This document shows, one piece after another, positions 9,373 to 17,443 of a stretch of DNA of 44,101 nt. Below the pieces are notes generated by a model. The model saw nothing but the letters and a program-made list of their open reading frames with translations. It did not search any database and was not told the DNA's origin. The number at the start of each line of letters is the position of its first letter. Position 1 is the first letter of the stretch. The translations under genes were made by a program, and so were the position numbers. The stretch covers positions 1-44,101 of the forward strand of contig CBCTCU010000024.1 of the NCBI GenBank assembly GCA_965145485.1, in the 5' to 3' direction. Source of the stretch: CABQCM01 sp965145485. GTDB lineage: Bacteria; Bacillota; Clostridia; Oscillospirales; Acutalibacteraceae.

Positions 9373-10110
9373 TCATTCGGCAGCCTGCTCTTCGGAAGCC
9401 TCCACAGGCTCTTCCTCGGCATTCTGCTCGCCCTGGCGGCTCTCCAACACGGCGTTGGCCATGGTGGCCGCAATCAGCTTAACCGCACGAATCGCGTCGT
9501 CATTGCCCGGGATCACATAGTCGATCTCATCGGGATCGCAGTTGGTATCAACAATAGCGACAATGGGGATATGCAGCTTTTTCGCCTCGGCTACCGCAAT
9601 GCGCTCCTTGCGGGGATCCACGATAAACAGCGCGGCCGGGATTTTTTTCATATTCTGAATACCGCCCAGGAACTTTTCCAGACGCTCGATCTCGCCGTTG
9701 AGCTTGGTTACCTCTTTCTTGGGCAGCATGTCAAAGGTGCCGTCCTCCGCCATCTTGCGAAGCTGATTGAGACGGTCGATGCGGCGGCGGATGGTGCGGA
9801 AGTTGGTCATCATACCGCCCAGCCAGCGGGCGTCAACGTAGGGCATACCGCAGCGGCTGGCCTCTTCTTTAATGGAAAGCTGCGCCTGCTTTTTGGTGCC
9901 GACAAATAAAATCTCCCCGCCATCAGCGGTCAAGTCGCGCACGAACATGTACGCTTCTTCCAGCTTTTTGACCGTTTTTTGCAGGTCGATGATGTAAATG
10001 CCGTTGCGTTCGGTGAAGATGTACTCCGCCATCTTCGGGTTCCAGCGCCTGGTCTGATGTCCAAAATGGACGCCCGCCTCCAGAAGCTGCTTCATGGATA
10101 CTACTCCCAT
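9373..10110 (-). CDS. rpsB: Small ribosomal subunit protein S2
   Basis: The protein has 245 residues. The ATG at 10110 has AAGGAGGAGACAGTT before it, so upstream in-frame starts are rejected. The sequence shows the S2 signatures KQLLEAGVHFGHQTRRWNPKM at the start, FVGTKKQAQ, RWLGGMMTNF, and PAALFIVDPRKE with IPIVAIVDTNCDPD. It ends in an acidic tail (EEEPVEASEEQAAE). It sits in the platform of the 30S subunit and is needed for S1 binding and mRNA positioning where S1 exists. It is the first gene of the rpsB-tsf operon. Confidence 0.98.
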   Translation of the reverse strand: MGVVSMKQLLEAGVHFGHQTRRWNPKMAEYIFTERNGIYIIDLQKTVKKLEEAYMFVRDLTADGGEILFVGTKKQAQLSIKEEASRCGMPYVDARWLGGMMTNFRTIRRRIDRLNQLRKMAEDGTFDMLPKKEVTKLNGEIERLEKFLGGIQNMKKIPAALFIVDPRKERIAVAEAKKLHIPIVAIVDTNCDPDEIDYVIPGNDDAIRAVKLIAATMANAVLESRQGEQNAEEEPVEASEEQAAE

Positions 10111-10238
10111 AACTGTCTCCTCCTTGTTTTTCCTCCGCCCCGGTCCACTTCCCGATGGAACGCATTGCGCCACACCGTCGGAAATCACGGGACGTGTGTT
10201 TTATAAAAGCGCCTGGGAAAACGCTTTCATACCAAAGT

Positions 10239-10267
10239 AGTTTAACATATTCGGTAAAAAAATGCAA
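10239..10267 (-). promoter_or_regulatory. Promoter of rpsB-tsf
   Basis: On the minus strand TTGCAT, a 17-base spacer, then TAAACT with an extended TG motif. The expected start lies ~120 bases before the rpsB ATG, leaving a leader that could carry S2 autoregulation, though I see no named leader motif. Confidence 0.6.
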
Positions 10268-10320
10268 GACATTTTCTACCGATAACGCATTTTTTCTAGC
10301 CGATGCAAGCAGACTCCCAG

Positions 10321-10363
10321 TCAATCCGGCCTCACCTCACACTGCGAGATGAGGCCGGATTGA
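10321..10363. repeat. Perfect 14-bp inverted repeat without T-run
   Basis: TCAATCCGGCCTCA at 10321-10334 is mirrored exactly at 10350-10363 with a 15-base loop. There is no U-tract on either strand. It lies between the rpsB promoter and the terminator of the cohesin gene. It could be a factor-dependent terminator, an RNA stabiliser or an operator. Confidence 0.6.
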
Positions 10364-10396
10364 CAATCGCGCCAAAGATGGCCACAACAGCAAGAA

Positions 10397-10428
10397 GGGG
10401 CGCAGCTTCACTGCAATCGCCGCGCCCC
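10397..10428 (-). terminator. Probable terminator of the cohesin lipoprotein gene
   Basis: On the minus strand GGGGCGC pairs with GCGCCCC and is followed by TTCTT. It lies ~90 bases past the stop at 10521. Confidence 0.6.
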
Positions 10429-10520
10429 GTTCGTTGCCAAGCATCGCCATAGTGGTGCTGCTGCCCCGCATCAAAAATGATCACCGCCGATAGCAGCATG
10501 AAAATTCAGATTCGTCGATA

Positions 10521-10988
10521 TCACTCCACCGTGATGGTGCCGCTGACCGTCTTTGACTTCAGCGCATTCTGCTCGGTATCCACCAGGGTCGGCACCTCCA
10601 CCTTCAGAGGGATATCCCCGGTTACCCCGTCGGCTATCTTCAGTTCGAGTGTAAATAACGTCCCCGCCTCGGTGTAAGGGTCCAAAGTGGCCAGCGCGTA
10701 ATGAAACCGCCCCTCCTGTTCCAGATTGCCTAACTTGACATTGGGGCTAAAGGTTTCGCTGTCGCTGTAACTCGAATAGGACAACTTACTGGCATCGTAC
10801 GTGATGATGACATCGGCAGCCGAAATATTGGATTCCTCATTGATGGTAACGGGAATTTGCACCGTTTCGCCGGCGGCCGCGGTAACGCTGCCCGCCGTAA
10901 TCGTTATTTTAGCATCCGCGTCGGAACAAGCGGTCAACAATAAACCAACCAAAAGCATCCCAACGATCAGGGTATGGAGGCGTTTCAT
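10521..10988 (-). CDS. Single-cohesin lipoprotein (candidate surface receptor for dockerins)
   Basis: The protein has 155 residues. The ATG at 10988 follows GAGGAATGATTT. Residues 1-21 are a lipoprotein signal with lipobox LTAC, so the mature protein should be lipid-linked to the outer face of the membrane. Residues ~27-155 match the cohesin fold. An opening strand GSVTAAAGETVQIPVTI is followed by SAADVIITYDASKLSY, then GTLFTLELKIADG and a closing SGTITVE. These correspond to the usual cohesin pattern of G-x-T-V-x-V-P-V, A-A-D-F-x-L-x-Y-D, and G-x-L-F-T-I-x-F. Cohesins bind dockerins on secreted enzymes, often through calcium-stiffened dockerins. Nothing else is present: no second cohesin and no carbohydrate-binding module. 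It is transcribed from a consensus promoter and lies 125 bases downstream of two dockerin enzymes. An alternative is another Ig-like domain, but the motif order favours cohesin. Confidence 0.82.
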   Translation of the reverse strand: MKRLHTLIVGMLLVGLLLTACSDADAKITITAGSVTAAAGETVQIPVTINEESNISAADVIITYDASKLSYSSYSDSETFSPNVKLGNLEQEGRFHYALATLDPYTEAGTLFTLELKIADGVTGDIPLKVEVPTLVDTEQNALKSKTVSGTITVE

Positions 10989-11020
10989 AAATCATTCCTC
11001 ACTTTTTTCATTTTTAGTTT

Positions 11021-11049
11021 ATTATAAAAGCCGGCGGGGCGAATGTCAA
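11021..11049 (-). promoter_or_regulatory. Full-consensus promoter of the cohesin lipoprotein gene
   Basis: On the minus strand TTGACA (11044-11049), exactly 17 bases, then TATAAT (11021-11026). Both hexamers are perfect sigma-A consensus. Transcription should begin ~25 bases before the start codon, which implies strong expression of the cohesin protein independent of the upstream enzyme genes. Confidence 0.85.
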
Positions 11050-11113
11050 GTAGAGCGCCCCTGGTGTGGATAACCGGCACCGCACACTGTGGATTTGGTA
11101 CGGCGCCGCGAGG

Positions 11114-14107
11114 TTACGACGATTCAAGCAATCGTTTGGAGTAAATGGTCAACCCCATTACCGCCGCTCCATACTCCCGCTCGGGATCGGTATTGGAGAA
11201 GCGGATATAGATCTCGTCATCCAGATCGTAGAGTTCCGGAAACACCGCAAGGTCGGTGCGATTGGACGTGCCGGTGATATATTCCCCGCTGACATCCCGA
11301 TAGTCGTAGACTTTGGTATAGTGTTCCCCGTCGCTGGATACCTCCACCACATAGTTGTACAGGACGTCAAAAACGAAATAGGGATCGTCAAAATTGGTCA
11401 GATCAAAACGGTACACCAACTCCCCGTCATACCGGCATACCCGCATCGAACGCAGGGCTTCGGAGGTATCTTGAGCAATGTATTCGGCATCCCGATTGCT
11501 CGAGTTGACATTGATTTTGGTCGAATCCCAGGCATAAGCGGGGGTATCCTCAACCGGCGTATCGCCCCAGGTGATCGTGACCGTCACCTCTTCGTCTGCC
11601 TGATGGTTGATCTTGAGCAGAAGCGATCCGCTGGCATTATCCCAGACCGCAGTATAGTCCTTAAACATCATGCCGTCGCGTGTGACGCTGATGCTGGCCG
11701 GATACTTCCCATTGCCAAGGAAACGGCTGGCCGATTCGGAATTGGTCGGCCCAGAAGCGGTAAAAGTAGTGCTATCCGCCGTCTCAAGGACCTCGCTTCG
11801 CAGGTTGGCGCCCGTATGCACCAGCACCGGGTGCCCCGCCTGACGCAGCGCTGTCAGGTCGTAAAGCAAAGCGGAACGGCCGGCCGGTATGCTTTTCTCG
11901 CTGATTACCGGCAAGGACTCGTCGAACAAATCCACAAAATCCCCCTTCATGATCTGCTCACCGCCGTAATCGAGCGCGTGGGCAGCGATAAAGGGCCCCC
12001 TCTGTATAGCCATAAGATCGGTTTCGACATAGGGAGTGCTGGTATACCGGCAGGCATAAGCGACCAGGTCACGCAGTTGCTCCGGCCCCTTATCCGATTT
12101 CCCATAATATGCGGTGGGCAGCCCGACGGAAATCAGGCGGCCCTGGCCAACGGCGGCCTCGATGCCAAACGTATAATCTTCGTTTTGGAGCAGCGGGGTA
12201 AAGCCGATTCCCGTATAATGATTGGCATAAGCGATCTCTCCCATGAGAAAATCGCCCTCATTGAAGCTGCCGCCGTAACCGTCCGGCCCGCACCACTGGT
12301 AATAGCTCATCAGGTATTCCATTTTACCCATCTGGATTTTACTCAGCCCAAGATGCTCCAGCAGGTTCTCATAAGGAGTCTGCCCCTTTTCGGTCCACCA
12401 TTCGCCGCTGATGGTATCGTAATCGTTATAACCGCCAAGATACAGGAGCACACCGCCCTCTTTCACCCACTGCGCGATGGCGGCGTTGACCGATTCGGCC
12501 TGCGGCTTTTGCATATCGTAGGACAGAATCAGCACTTTGACCCCATCCAGATCGGAGACATCGTCGATGTATTCCAGCGCTTTGACTCCCAGAGGAATTC
12601 CCTTCTCTACCAGGGGAATGGATAACCCGTCGATCGCCTCATTGGTGGTAGTAGAAAACATGAAACCATACTGGAAGGTCAGGGTGTCGCTCAACCCTAG
12701 ATAAATCCCCGGCGTGCCGGCATACAGGGTGGATCCGTAGTCCCCGACCTCATGCAGCGCATTGTATGCCGATAGCTGAATGGTGCGGTAGCGGTCGGGT
12801 GCGGGCGTAAATCCGCGGGAGGGCCATACGCATTCCTGAAAATGGTTGATTTGAGGCTGCAGCAGCTCGGCGACCAGCGTTTCCTGCCAGAGGTATTCAT
12901 ACATATCCCAGGTCAGCGAATCGTTGTCCGCCTTGGCATCGGTCAGGGTGTATACCACCTGGCCATCCTGCATGGAATCGGGATACGTGGCATATTCGAA
13001 ATAGGCGGCTTCAAAGACGCGAATTTCGCCCTGGCCGCGATAGATTCTGGCCCCGTATGCCGTGTCGCTCCAGGTCTGGCCGATCACGGCGTCGAGGTAA
13101 GGCACGGAGGTATACCCATTCATCGAGGAAATGATAAAGCCGTTGTACCCGCGGGTGCTGTGCGCTGCGACCACCAGGCCGACATCCGGATACTTCTCCT
13201 GCATTCTCTCCCCGATGGTTTCATACATACGCACCCACATATAGGACATCAATTTGGATGTCATATAACGCGCCTCGGCCGAGGTGTTGGGGTCGACAAA
13301 GTCGGTTCCGTAATAGTTCTTCCATTCCTCGTAAAAGCCATCGTTATAGCAGGCTCCCGTGAAAAACTCCGGTTCCTCAATGGTGATAAAGCCAGGATTT
13401 TTCTGACAGATTTTGTCCACCAGGGTCCACTTGTATTCGGTATAGTAGGTCGTGGGCATCATGTAATGCACGGTGGTCCCGCCGCCGTGGTAGCACCACG
13501 AACCGTCGGAATACCGGTGGGCGTCCTTTTTCTCCCGTTCGGGATACAGCAGAAAATACTCGCCGTCGTCCCGCCCGCCGGGAATCATCACGTCGATCTG
13601 GCGTCCCGACTGGTTGTTGTTTTCCCAGGAATCAAAGGTGGAATCCACCCAGCCGAAACTGCTGATATAGGCCATCACCGAGTCCGACTGGATGTCCATC
13701 TCCCCCTCGTAGCCCACCGACTGCTGAAAGGTTGTGCGGATGGGATTGGTTGGTATCGCTTCGGTCTGCTGCGCATAGACCGCTGTCGATTCCGACCAGG
13801 GCATGGATATGGTTTGGGCCCTCTCAAAGGCGGAGATCAGTTCAACTGAATATTGTAATATCAACAGCGCATCGTTGGCGTTGACATCGCCATCCCCATT
13901 GACGTCGGCTCGATCCCTTTGATCGTTGTCTAAGGTACGAATCGACACGGAATACTGCAACGCCATTAGCGCGTCGCTGGCATTGATCGAGCCGTCGGCA
14001 TTGATATCGCCCAGACTGGGAGCATCCTCTGCGATAACGGTTAAACTGCCAGCGAGTAATGAAAAAATCAATAAAAGGACCAAGGTCGTATGCCGAAAAG
14101 CCTTCAT
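11114..14107 (-). CDS. Secreted dockerin protein with glycosidase-like barrel and amidotransferase-like domain (paralogue 1)
   Basis: The protein has 997 residues. The ATG at 14107 follows GGGAGGAAAGGAAG. The N-terminus is a signal peptide ending near VIAED. Residues ~30-92 are a dockerin with both loops canonical: GDINADGSINASDALMALQ and ADVNGDGDVNANDALLILQ. Residues ~110-480 resemble a TIM barrel, with the acidic motif ITIEEPEF and the phrase QECVWPSRGF. Residues ~520-700 resemble the class-I-amidotransferase-like fold seen in the trimerisation domain of GH42 enzymes (GVKVLILSYDMQKP, WVKEGGVLLYLGG). The C-terminus is a beta-domain. It is colinear with 14235-17261 and about half identical by eye. 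Substrate and EC class are unknown. Inferred to act outside the cell while bound to the cohesin lipoprotein. Confidence 0.85.
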   Translation of the reverse strand: MKAFRHTTLVLLLIFSLLAGSLTVIAEDAPSLGDINADGSINASDALMALQYSVSIRTLDNDQRDRADVNGDGDVNANDALLILQYSVELISAFERAQTISMPWSESTAVYAQQTEAIPTNPIRTTFQQSVGYEGEMDIQSDSVMAYISSFGWVDSTFDSWENNNQSGRQIDVMIPGGRDDGEYFLLYPEREKKDAHRYSDGSWCYHGGGTTVHYMMPTTYYTEYKWTLVDKICQKNPGFITIEEPEFFTGACYNDGFYEEWKNYYGTDFVDPNTSAEARYMTSKLMSYMWVRMYETIGERMQEKYPDVGLVVAAHSTRGYNGFIISSMNGYTSVPYLDAVIGQTWSDTAYGARIYRGQGEIRVFEAAYFEYATYPDSMQDGQVVYTLTDAKADNDSLTWDMYEYLWQETLVAELLQPQINHFQECVWPSRGFTPAPDRYRTIQLSAYNALHEVGDYGSTLYAGTPGIYLGLSDTLTFQYGFMFSTTTNEAIDGLSIPLVEKGIPLGVKALEYIDDVSDLDGVKVLILSYDMQKPQAESVNAAIAQWVKEGGVLLYLGGYNDYDTISGEWWTEKGQTPYENLLEHLGLSKIQMGKMEYLMSYYQWCGPDGYGGSFNEGDFLMGEIAYANHYTGIGFTPLLQNEDYTFGIEAAVGQGRLISVGLPTAYYGKSDKGPEQLRDLVAYACRYTSTPYVETDLMAIQRGPFIAAHALDYGGEQIMKGDFVDLFDESLPVISEKSIPAGRSALLYDLTALRQAGHPVLVHTGANLRSEVLETADSTTFTASGPTNSESASRFLGNGKYPASISVTRDGMMFKDYTAVWDNASGSLLLKINHQADEEVTVTITWGDTPVEDTPAYAWDSTKINVNSSNRDAEYIAQDTSEALRSMRVCRYDGELVYRFDLTNFDDPYFVFDVLYNYVVEVSSDGEHYTKVYDYRDVSGEYITGTSNRTDLAVFPELYDLDDEIYIRFSNTDPEREYGAAVMGLTIYSKRLLESS

Positions 14108-14188
14108 CTTCCTTTCCTCCCTAAAGCTACCATGAGCATATCGCCAAGCCGGGTTATCCTAGGCGGCCATGGAATTTTCCCAAGAGCC

Positions 14189-14223
14189 ATTCAGGCATCC
14201 GCCCTAAGGACGGATGCCTGAAT
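14189..14223. repeat. Perfect 13-bp inverted repeat between the two dockerin genes
   Basis: ATTCAGGCATCCG (14189-14201) is mirrored at 14211-14223 with a 9-base loop. No T-run follows on the minus strand, so it may attenuate or protect RNA ends between the two genes instead of fully terminating. Confidence 0.65.
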
Positions 14224-14234
14224 ATGCGAGGTAT

Positions 14235-17200
14235 TTAGTTTTCTGAAGTAATCAACTGCTTTTGATTAATCGAGAATCTTCTAATCCCGCCGCCATAATC
14301 CCGCGTTGGGTCGGTGTTTGCCAGCCGGACATAGAAGGTCGAGGTTGCACCGTAGTCCTCAGGGAAAACAGACAGGGTGGTTACATTGCTCATGCTGTCT
14401 ACGTACTCGTCACTGATCTGGCTGTAGTCGTATACCGTGGTATAGGTCTGATCGTCGGTAGACACCTGGATGAGGTAATTGCCGAAGACCTCCAGATCAA
14501 TATAGGCCTCGCCAAGCTCTTCGAGATCGAACCGGTAAACCAGCTCGGTATCGTACTCACTCTGCCGGAACGCGACACGCGCCGTAGAAGTATTGCGGTG
14601 AATGAACGCAGCATCGGCATCGCGCGAGCTGGTGACATACGTGCTGGTCGCCCATTCGTAATCGGGGGTATCCTCTACCCTGGTGTCGCCCCACTCCACG
14701 GTGATCTCCACCGTTTCGTCAGCAGTATGCGGCACCTTAATAAGCAGGGAATTGGAAGCGTTATCCCAAATCGAAACAAGGTTGCCGATGCGGTTGCCGT
14801 TGACCGTAGCCGTAATGCTTTCAGGATACTTGCCGTTGCCCAGCAAACGGGTAGCGGAGGTAGCGTCGGTCGGCCCGCCAATACTAAAGGTGGTGGTATC
14901 AGCCGTCTCGGTCACATCGCTCTTGAGTACGCCGCCAGTATAGGCCAAGCGGGGCGTATCCGAATCCAGCAGGCTGGTGATATCATAAAGGAAAGCAGAT
15001 TTTCCAGCTTCCAGTTCCTGGGTGGTGATCACCGGCAGGTCGGCATCGAACAGGTCAATAAAGTTGCCCGTCAGGGTCTCGCCGTCGGAGTAATCCAGCG
15101 CTTGCGCCGCAATGAAGTTACCGCGCTGAATCGCCATCAGATCGGTCTCAACATACGTTACATCTGTGAAGGTGGTAGCATACTCCACCAGGTCGCGCAG
15201 CTGCTGCGGCCCATCGGCAACCGCCGCAAAATAGGACGAAGGCAGGCCAACCGAAATCACATGGCCCTCGCCAACCGCGGCCTCAAAGCCAAACACGCCA
15301 TTTTCGTTGGACAAAATGGAGTCCACACTATCGCCCGTGTAGGTGCTGGTATACAACGCAGTACTGCCGTCAACAAATTTATTTCCGTTAAAGCTTTCGC
15401 CATAACCGGCCGGGCCGTCCCACTGGTAGAAGCTCAAAAAGTCGGTCATGGTCCCTACAGTGACATCCAAACCGAGATGTTCGATCAGATTCTCATATGG
15501 GGTCTGCCCCTTCTTGGTCCACCACTCGGTGCTAATCTGGTCATAATCATTGAAACCGCCAAGGTAGAGCAGGGTGCCGCCCTCTCTGACCCATTGGGCG
15601 ACGGCCTCATTGACCTGCTCGCTCTGCGGCTTGACCGCGTCATACGAAAGGGCCAGCACTTTGACCCCTGCAAGATCCTCCACGCTGTCAAGATAATCGA
15701 GCGAGATGATACCCACCGGGATTCCTTTTTCTACAAGCGGCACGGTAAATCCATACAAGCTGGTAGCGTTGTTGCTCATATACTGGTATCCCGACTGCCA
15801 GCTGATGCTGTCGCCCAAGCCGTAGTAGATTCCCGGGGTGCCCGCATACAGGGTCGACGCCTGGCCGCCAATTTGCCCCAAAGCATTAAAAGCGGCAAGC
15901 TGTACCGTTTTATAATCGTCCGGGGCGACCGTGAAGCCACGGGAAGGCCACACACACTCCTGGAAATTGTGGATATCCTGCTGCATCAGCTCGGCCACCA
16001 GGGTCTTTTCCCACATATTGCGGTAATCTTCCCAGGTGAGACCAGCATTGTCCGCCTTGGCGTCGGTCAGGGTGTAGACGGTCTGCCCCTCCTGCATGGA
16101 GTCGGCATACGTAGCGTACTCCGAGAAAGCCGCCTCAAACAAACGAACCTGGCTGGTACCGCCATACATCACAGCGCTGTTGACCGTGTCGCTCCAGGTC
16201 TGGCCGATGATGCCGTCGACATACTCACTGGAAGTAAAAGCATTGACCGCCGAGATAATATTCCAATGGGTGTAGTTGGCGGTGCTGTGGGTCGCCACAA
16301 CCAGATCGATGTCGGGATAGTGCTCGTTCATGTACTCACCAATGCTGTCGATCATGGTCATCCACAAGTGGGTCATGAGCTTGGAGGACATATAGCGCGC
16401 CTCAGCCGAGCTGGCCGGATCGACGAACTCGGTGCCGTAGTAATCGAACCACTCCTCTTTAAAGCCCTCACTGTACTCCGCGCCGATAAAGGATTCCGGC
16501 TCCTCCACAGCGATAAAGCCAGGCTCCAGCTTGCACAGGGTATCGATCAACTGAATCTTGTACTCACGGTAGTAGCGAGTGGGAACCATATAGGGCACAG
16601 TCGTACCGCCGCCGTGATAGTGGATTGAGCCGTCCGAACGCTTGCAGGCGTCAAAATCCTCTCGCTCAGGGTACATCGAGAAGTATTCCACACCGTTGTC
16701 ACGACCGCCTGCCGTCATGATGTCCAGCGATTCCTGCGCGCAGTTCTGCTTGCTTTCCTTCCAGGAATTAAACTGGGTCTCTGCCCCCGCAATGGTGCCT
16801 ATGTAGACCATGGTGGAATCCGACTGTACGTCGTCCGTGGCGGTGTAATTGCCCGCCTGTTGGAACGTCGTGCGGATGGGACCGGGGTCGGTCTCTTCTC
16901 TGGTCTGGGCATAAGCCATCGTATCGGTAGACCAGGGAATGGATACTGTACCAGATTTCTCCACAGGAAACACCTCGATCAGTTCAACCGAATACTGTAA
17001 AATCATCAGAGCATCGTTTGCATTCACTTGATTGTTGCCGTCGACATCCGCACTCTCGAACGCATCGCCCTCGAGCACGGACAGATTGACCGAGTGCTGC
17101 AACGCCGCCAAGGCGTCGGCAGCGTCAATGTTGCCGTCGGCGTTAGGATCCCCGTAATTGACCTCGGCCGACGCTGAGAATACCGACCCGAAAAACAGGG

Positions 17201-17261
17201 TGGTACACAGCATCGCTAGGACCAACAACAGGGACAAACCTCTCGAACGTTTGCCTTTCAT
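14235..17261 (-). CDS. Secreted dockerin protein with glycosidase-like barrel and amidotransferase-like domain (paralogue 2)
   Basis: The protein has 1008 residues. The ATG at 17261 follows AGGAGGTAGAGT. A signal peptide (LLLVLAMLCTTLFFGSVFSASA) is followed by a dockerin at ~35-100: GDPNADGNIDAADALAALQ and ADVDGNNQVNANDALMILQ. The second loop has N-N where D-G is usual, so its calcium site may be weaker. The body matches paralogue 1 throughout: IAVEEPESF in place of IEEPEF, shared phrases VIGQTWSDT and ECVWPSRGFT, the amidotransferase-like segment GVKVLALSYDAVKPQ, then a terminal beta-domain. This is the promoter-proximal gene of the pair, behind an extended -10 promoter and downstream of the AraC gene. 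I infer a tandem duplication followed by divergence. The exact glycosidase family is not recognised. Confidence 0.85.
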   Translation of the reverse strand: MKGKRSRGLSLLLVLAMLCTTLFFGSVFSASAEVNYGDPNADGNIDAADALAALQHSVNLSVLEGDAFESADVDGNNQVNANDALMILQYSVELIEVFPVEKSGTVSIPWSTDTMAYAQTREETDPGPIRTTFQQAGNYTATDDVQSDSTMVYIGTIAGAETQFNSWKESKQNCAQESLDIMTAGGRDNGVEYFSMYPEREDFDACKRSDGSIHYHGGGTTVPYMVPTRYYREYKIQLIDTLCKLEPGFIAVEEPESFIGAEYSEGFKEEWFDYYGTEFVDPASSAEARYMSSKLMTHLWMTMIDSIGEYMNEHYPDIDLVVATHSTANYTHWNIISAVNAFTSSEYVDGIIGQTWSDTVNSAVMYGGTSQVRLFEAAFSEYATYADSMQEGQTVYTLTDAKADNAGLTWEDYRNMWEKTLVAELMQQDIHNFQECVWPSRGFTVAPDDYKTVQLAAFNALGQIGGQASTLYAGTPGIYYGLGDSISWQSGYQYMSNNATSLYGFTVPLVEKGIPVGIISLDYLDSVEDLAGVKVLALSYDAVKPQSEQVNEAVAQWVREGGTLLYLGGFNDYDQISTEWWTKKGQTPYENLIEHLGLDVTVGTMTDFLSFYQWDGPAGYGESFNGNKFVDGSTALYTSTYTGDSVDSILSNENGVFGFEAAVGEGHVISVGLPSSYFAAVADGPQQLRDLVEYATTFTDVTYVETDLMAIQRGNFIAAQALDYSDGETLTGNFIDLFDADLPVITTQELEAGKSAFLYDITSLLDSDTPRLAYTGGVLKSDVTETADTTTFSIGGPTDATSATRLLGNGKYPESITATVNGNRIGNLVSIWDNASNSLLIKVPHTADETVEITVEWGDTRVEDTPDYEWATSTYVTSSRDADAAFIHRNTSTARVAFRQSEYDTELVYRFDLEELGEAYIDLEVFGNYLIQVSTDDQTYTTVYDYSQISDEYVDSMSNVTTLSVFPEDYGATSTFYVRLANTDPTRDYGGGIRRFSINQKQLITSEN

Positions 17262-17342
17262 ACTCTACCTCCTACCTATTACCAGTGCCAATCAACAAGA
17301 GAGACGGCTGACTATACTCAACGCACCCTCTTATGGTTTCTT

Positions 17343-17371
17343 AGTATAGCATTCACAGAATGGTTTGTCAA
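17343..17371 (-). promoter_or_regulatory. Promoter of the paired dockerin genes
   Basis: On the minus strand TTGACA (17366-17371), 17 bases, then TATACT (17343-17348) with an extended TG at the correct place. It lies between the AraC stop and the start at 17261, with ~75 bases of leader. Confidence 0.82.
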
Positions 17372-17402
17372 CCGCTTTGCATTTATGATCATTGTGAATG
17401 CA
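17349..17402. promoter_or_regulatory. Candidate operator: inverted repeats around the dockerin-gene promoter
   Basis: GCATTCAC at 17349-17356, inside the promoter spacer, is mirrored by GTGAATGC at 17394-17401. The right arm is also part of a 25-base imperfect palindrome, TGCATT...AATGCA, at 17378-17402, just upstream of the -35. Such placement suits a regulator that loops across or occludes the promoter. The neighbouring AraC protein is the obvious but unproved partner. Confidence 0.5.
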
Positions 17403-17443
17403 TCCTCCAAAATCTGTAATTGATCGGAGCGAAAAATCGTTAC

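Noticed and set aside
10189..10320. tRNA gene upstream of rpsB
   Set aside because: No cloverleaf arms or T-loop sequence are present.
11066..12625. Plus-strand frame of 519 codons opposite a dockerin gene
   Set aside because: Same reason: no start signal, biased composition, and it overlaps a gene with clear domains.
14262..16628. Plus-strand frame of 788 codons opposite paralogue 2
   Set aside because: It is antisense to a well-supported secreted protein and has no family features.
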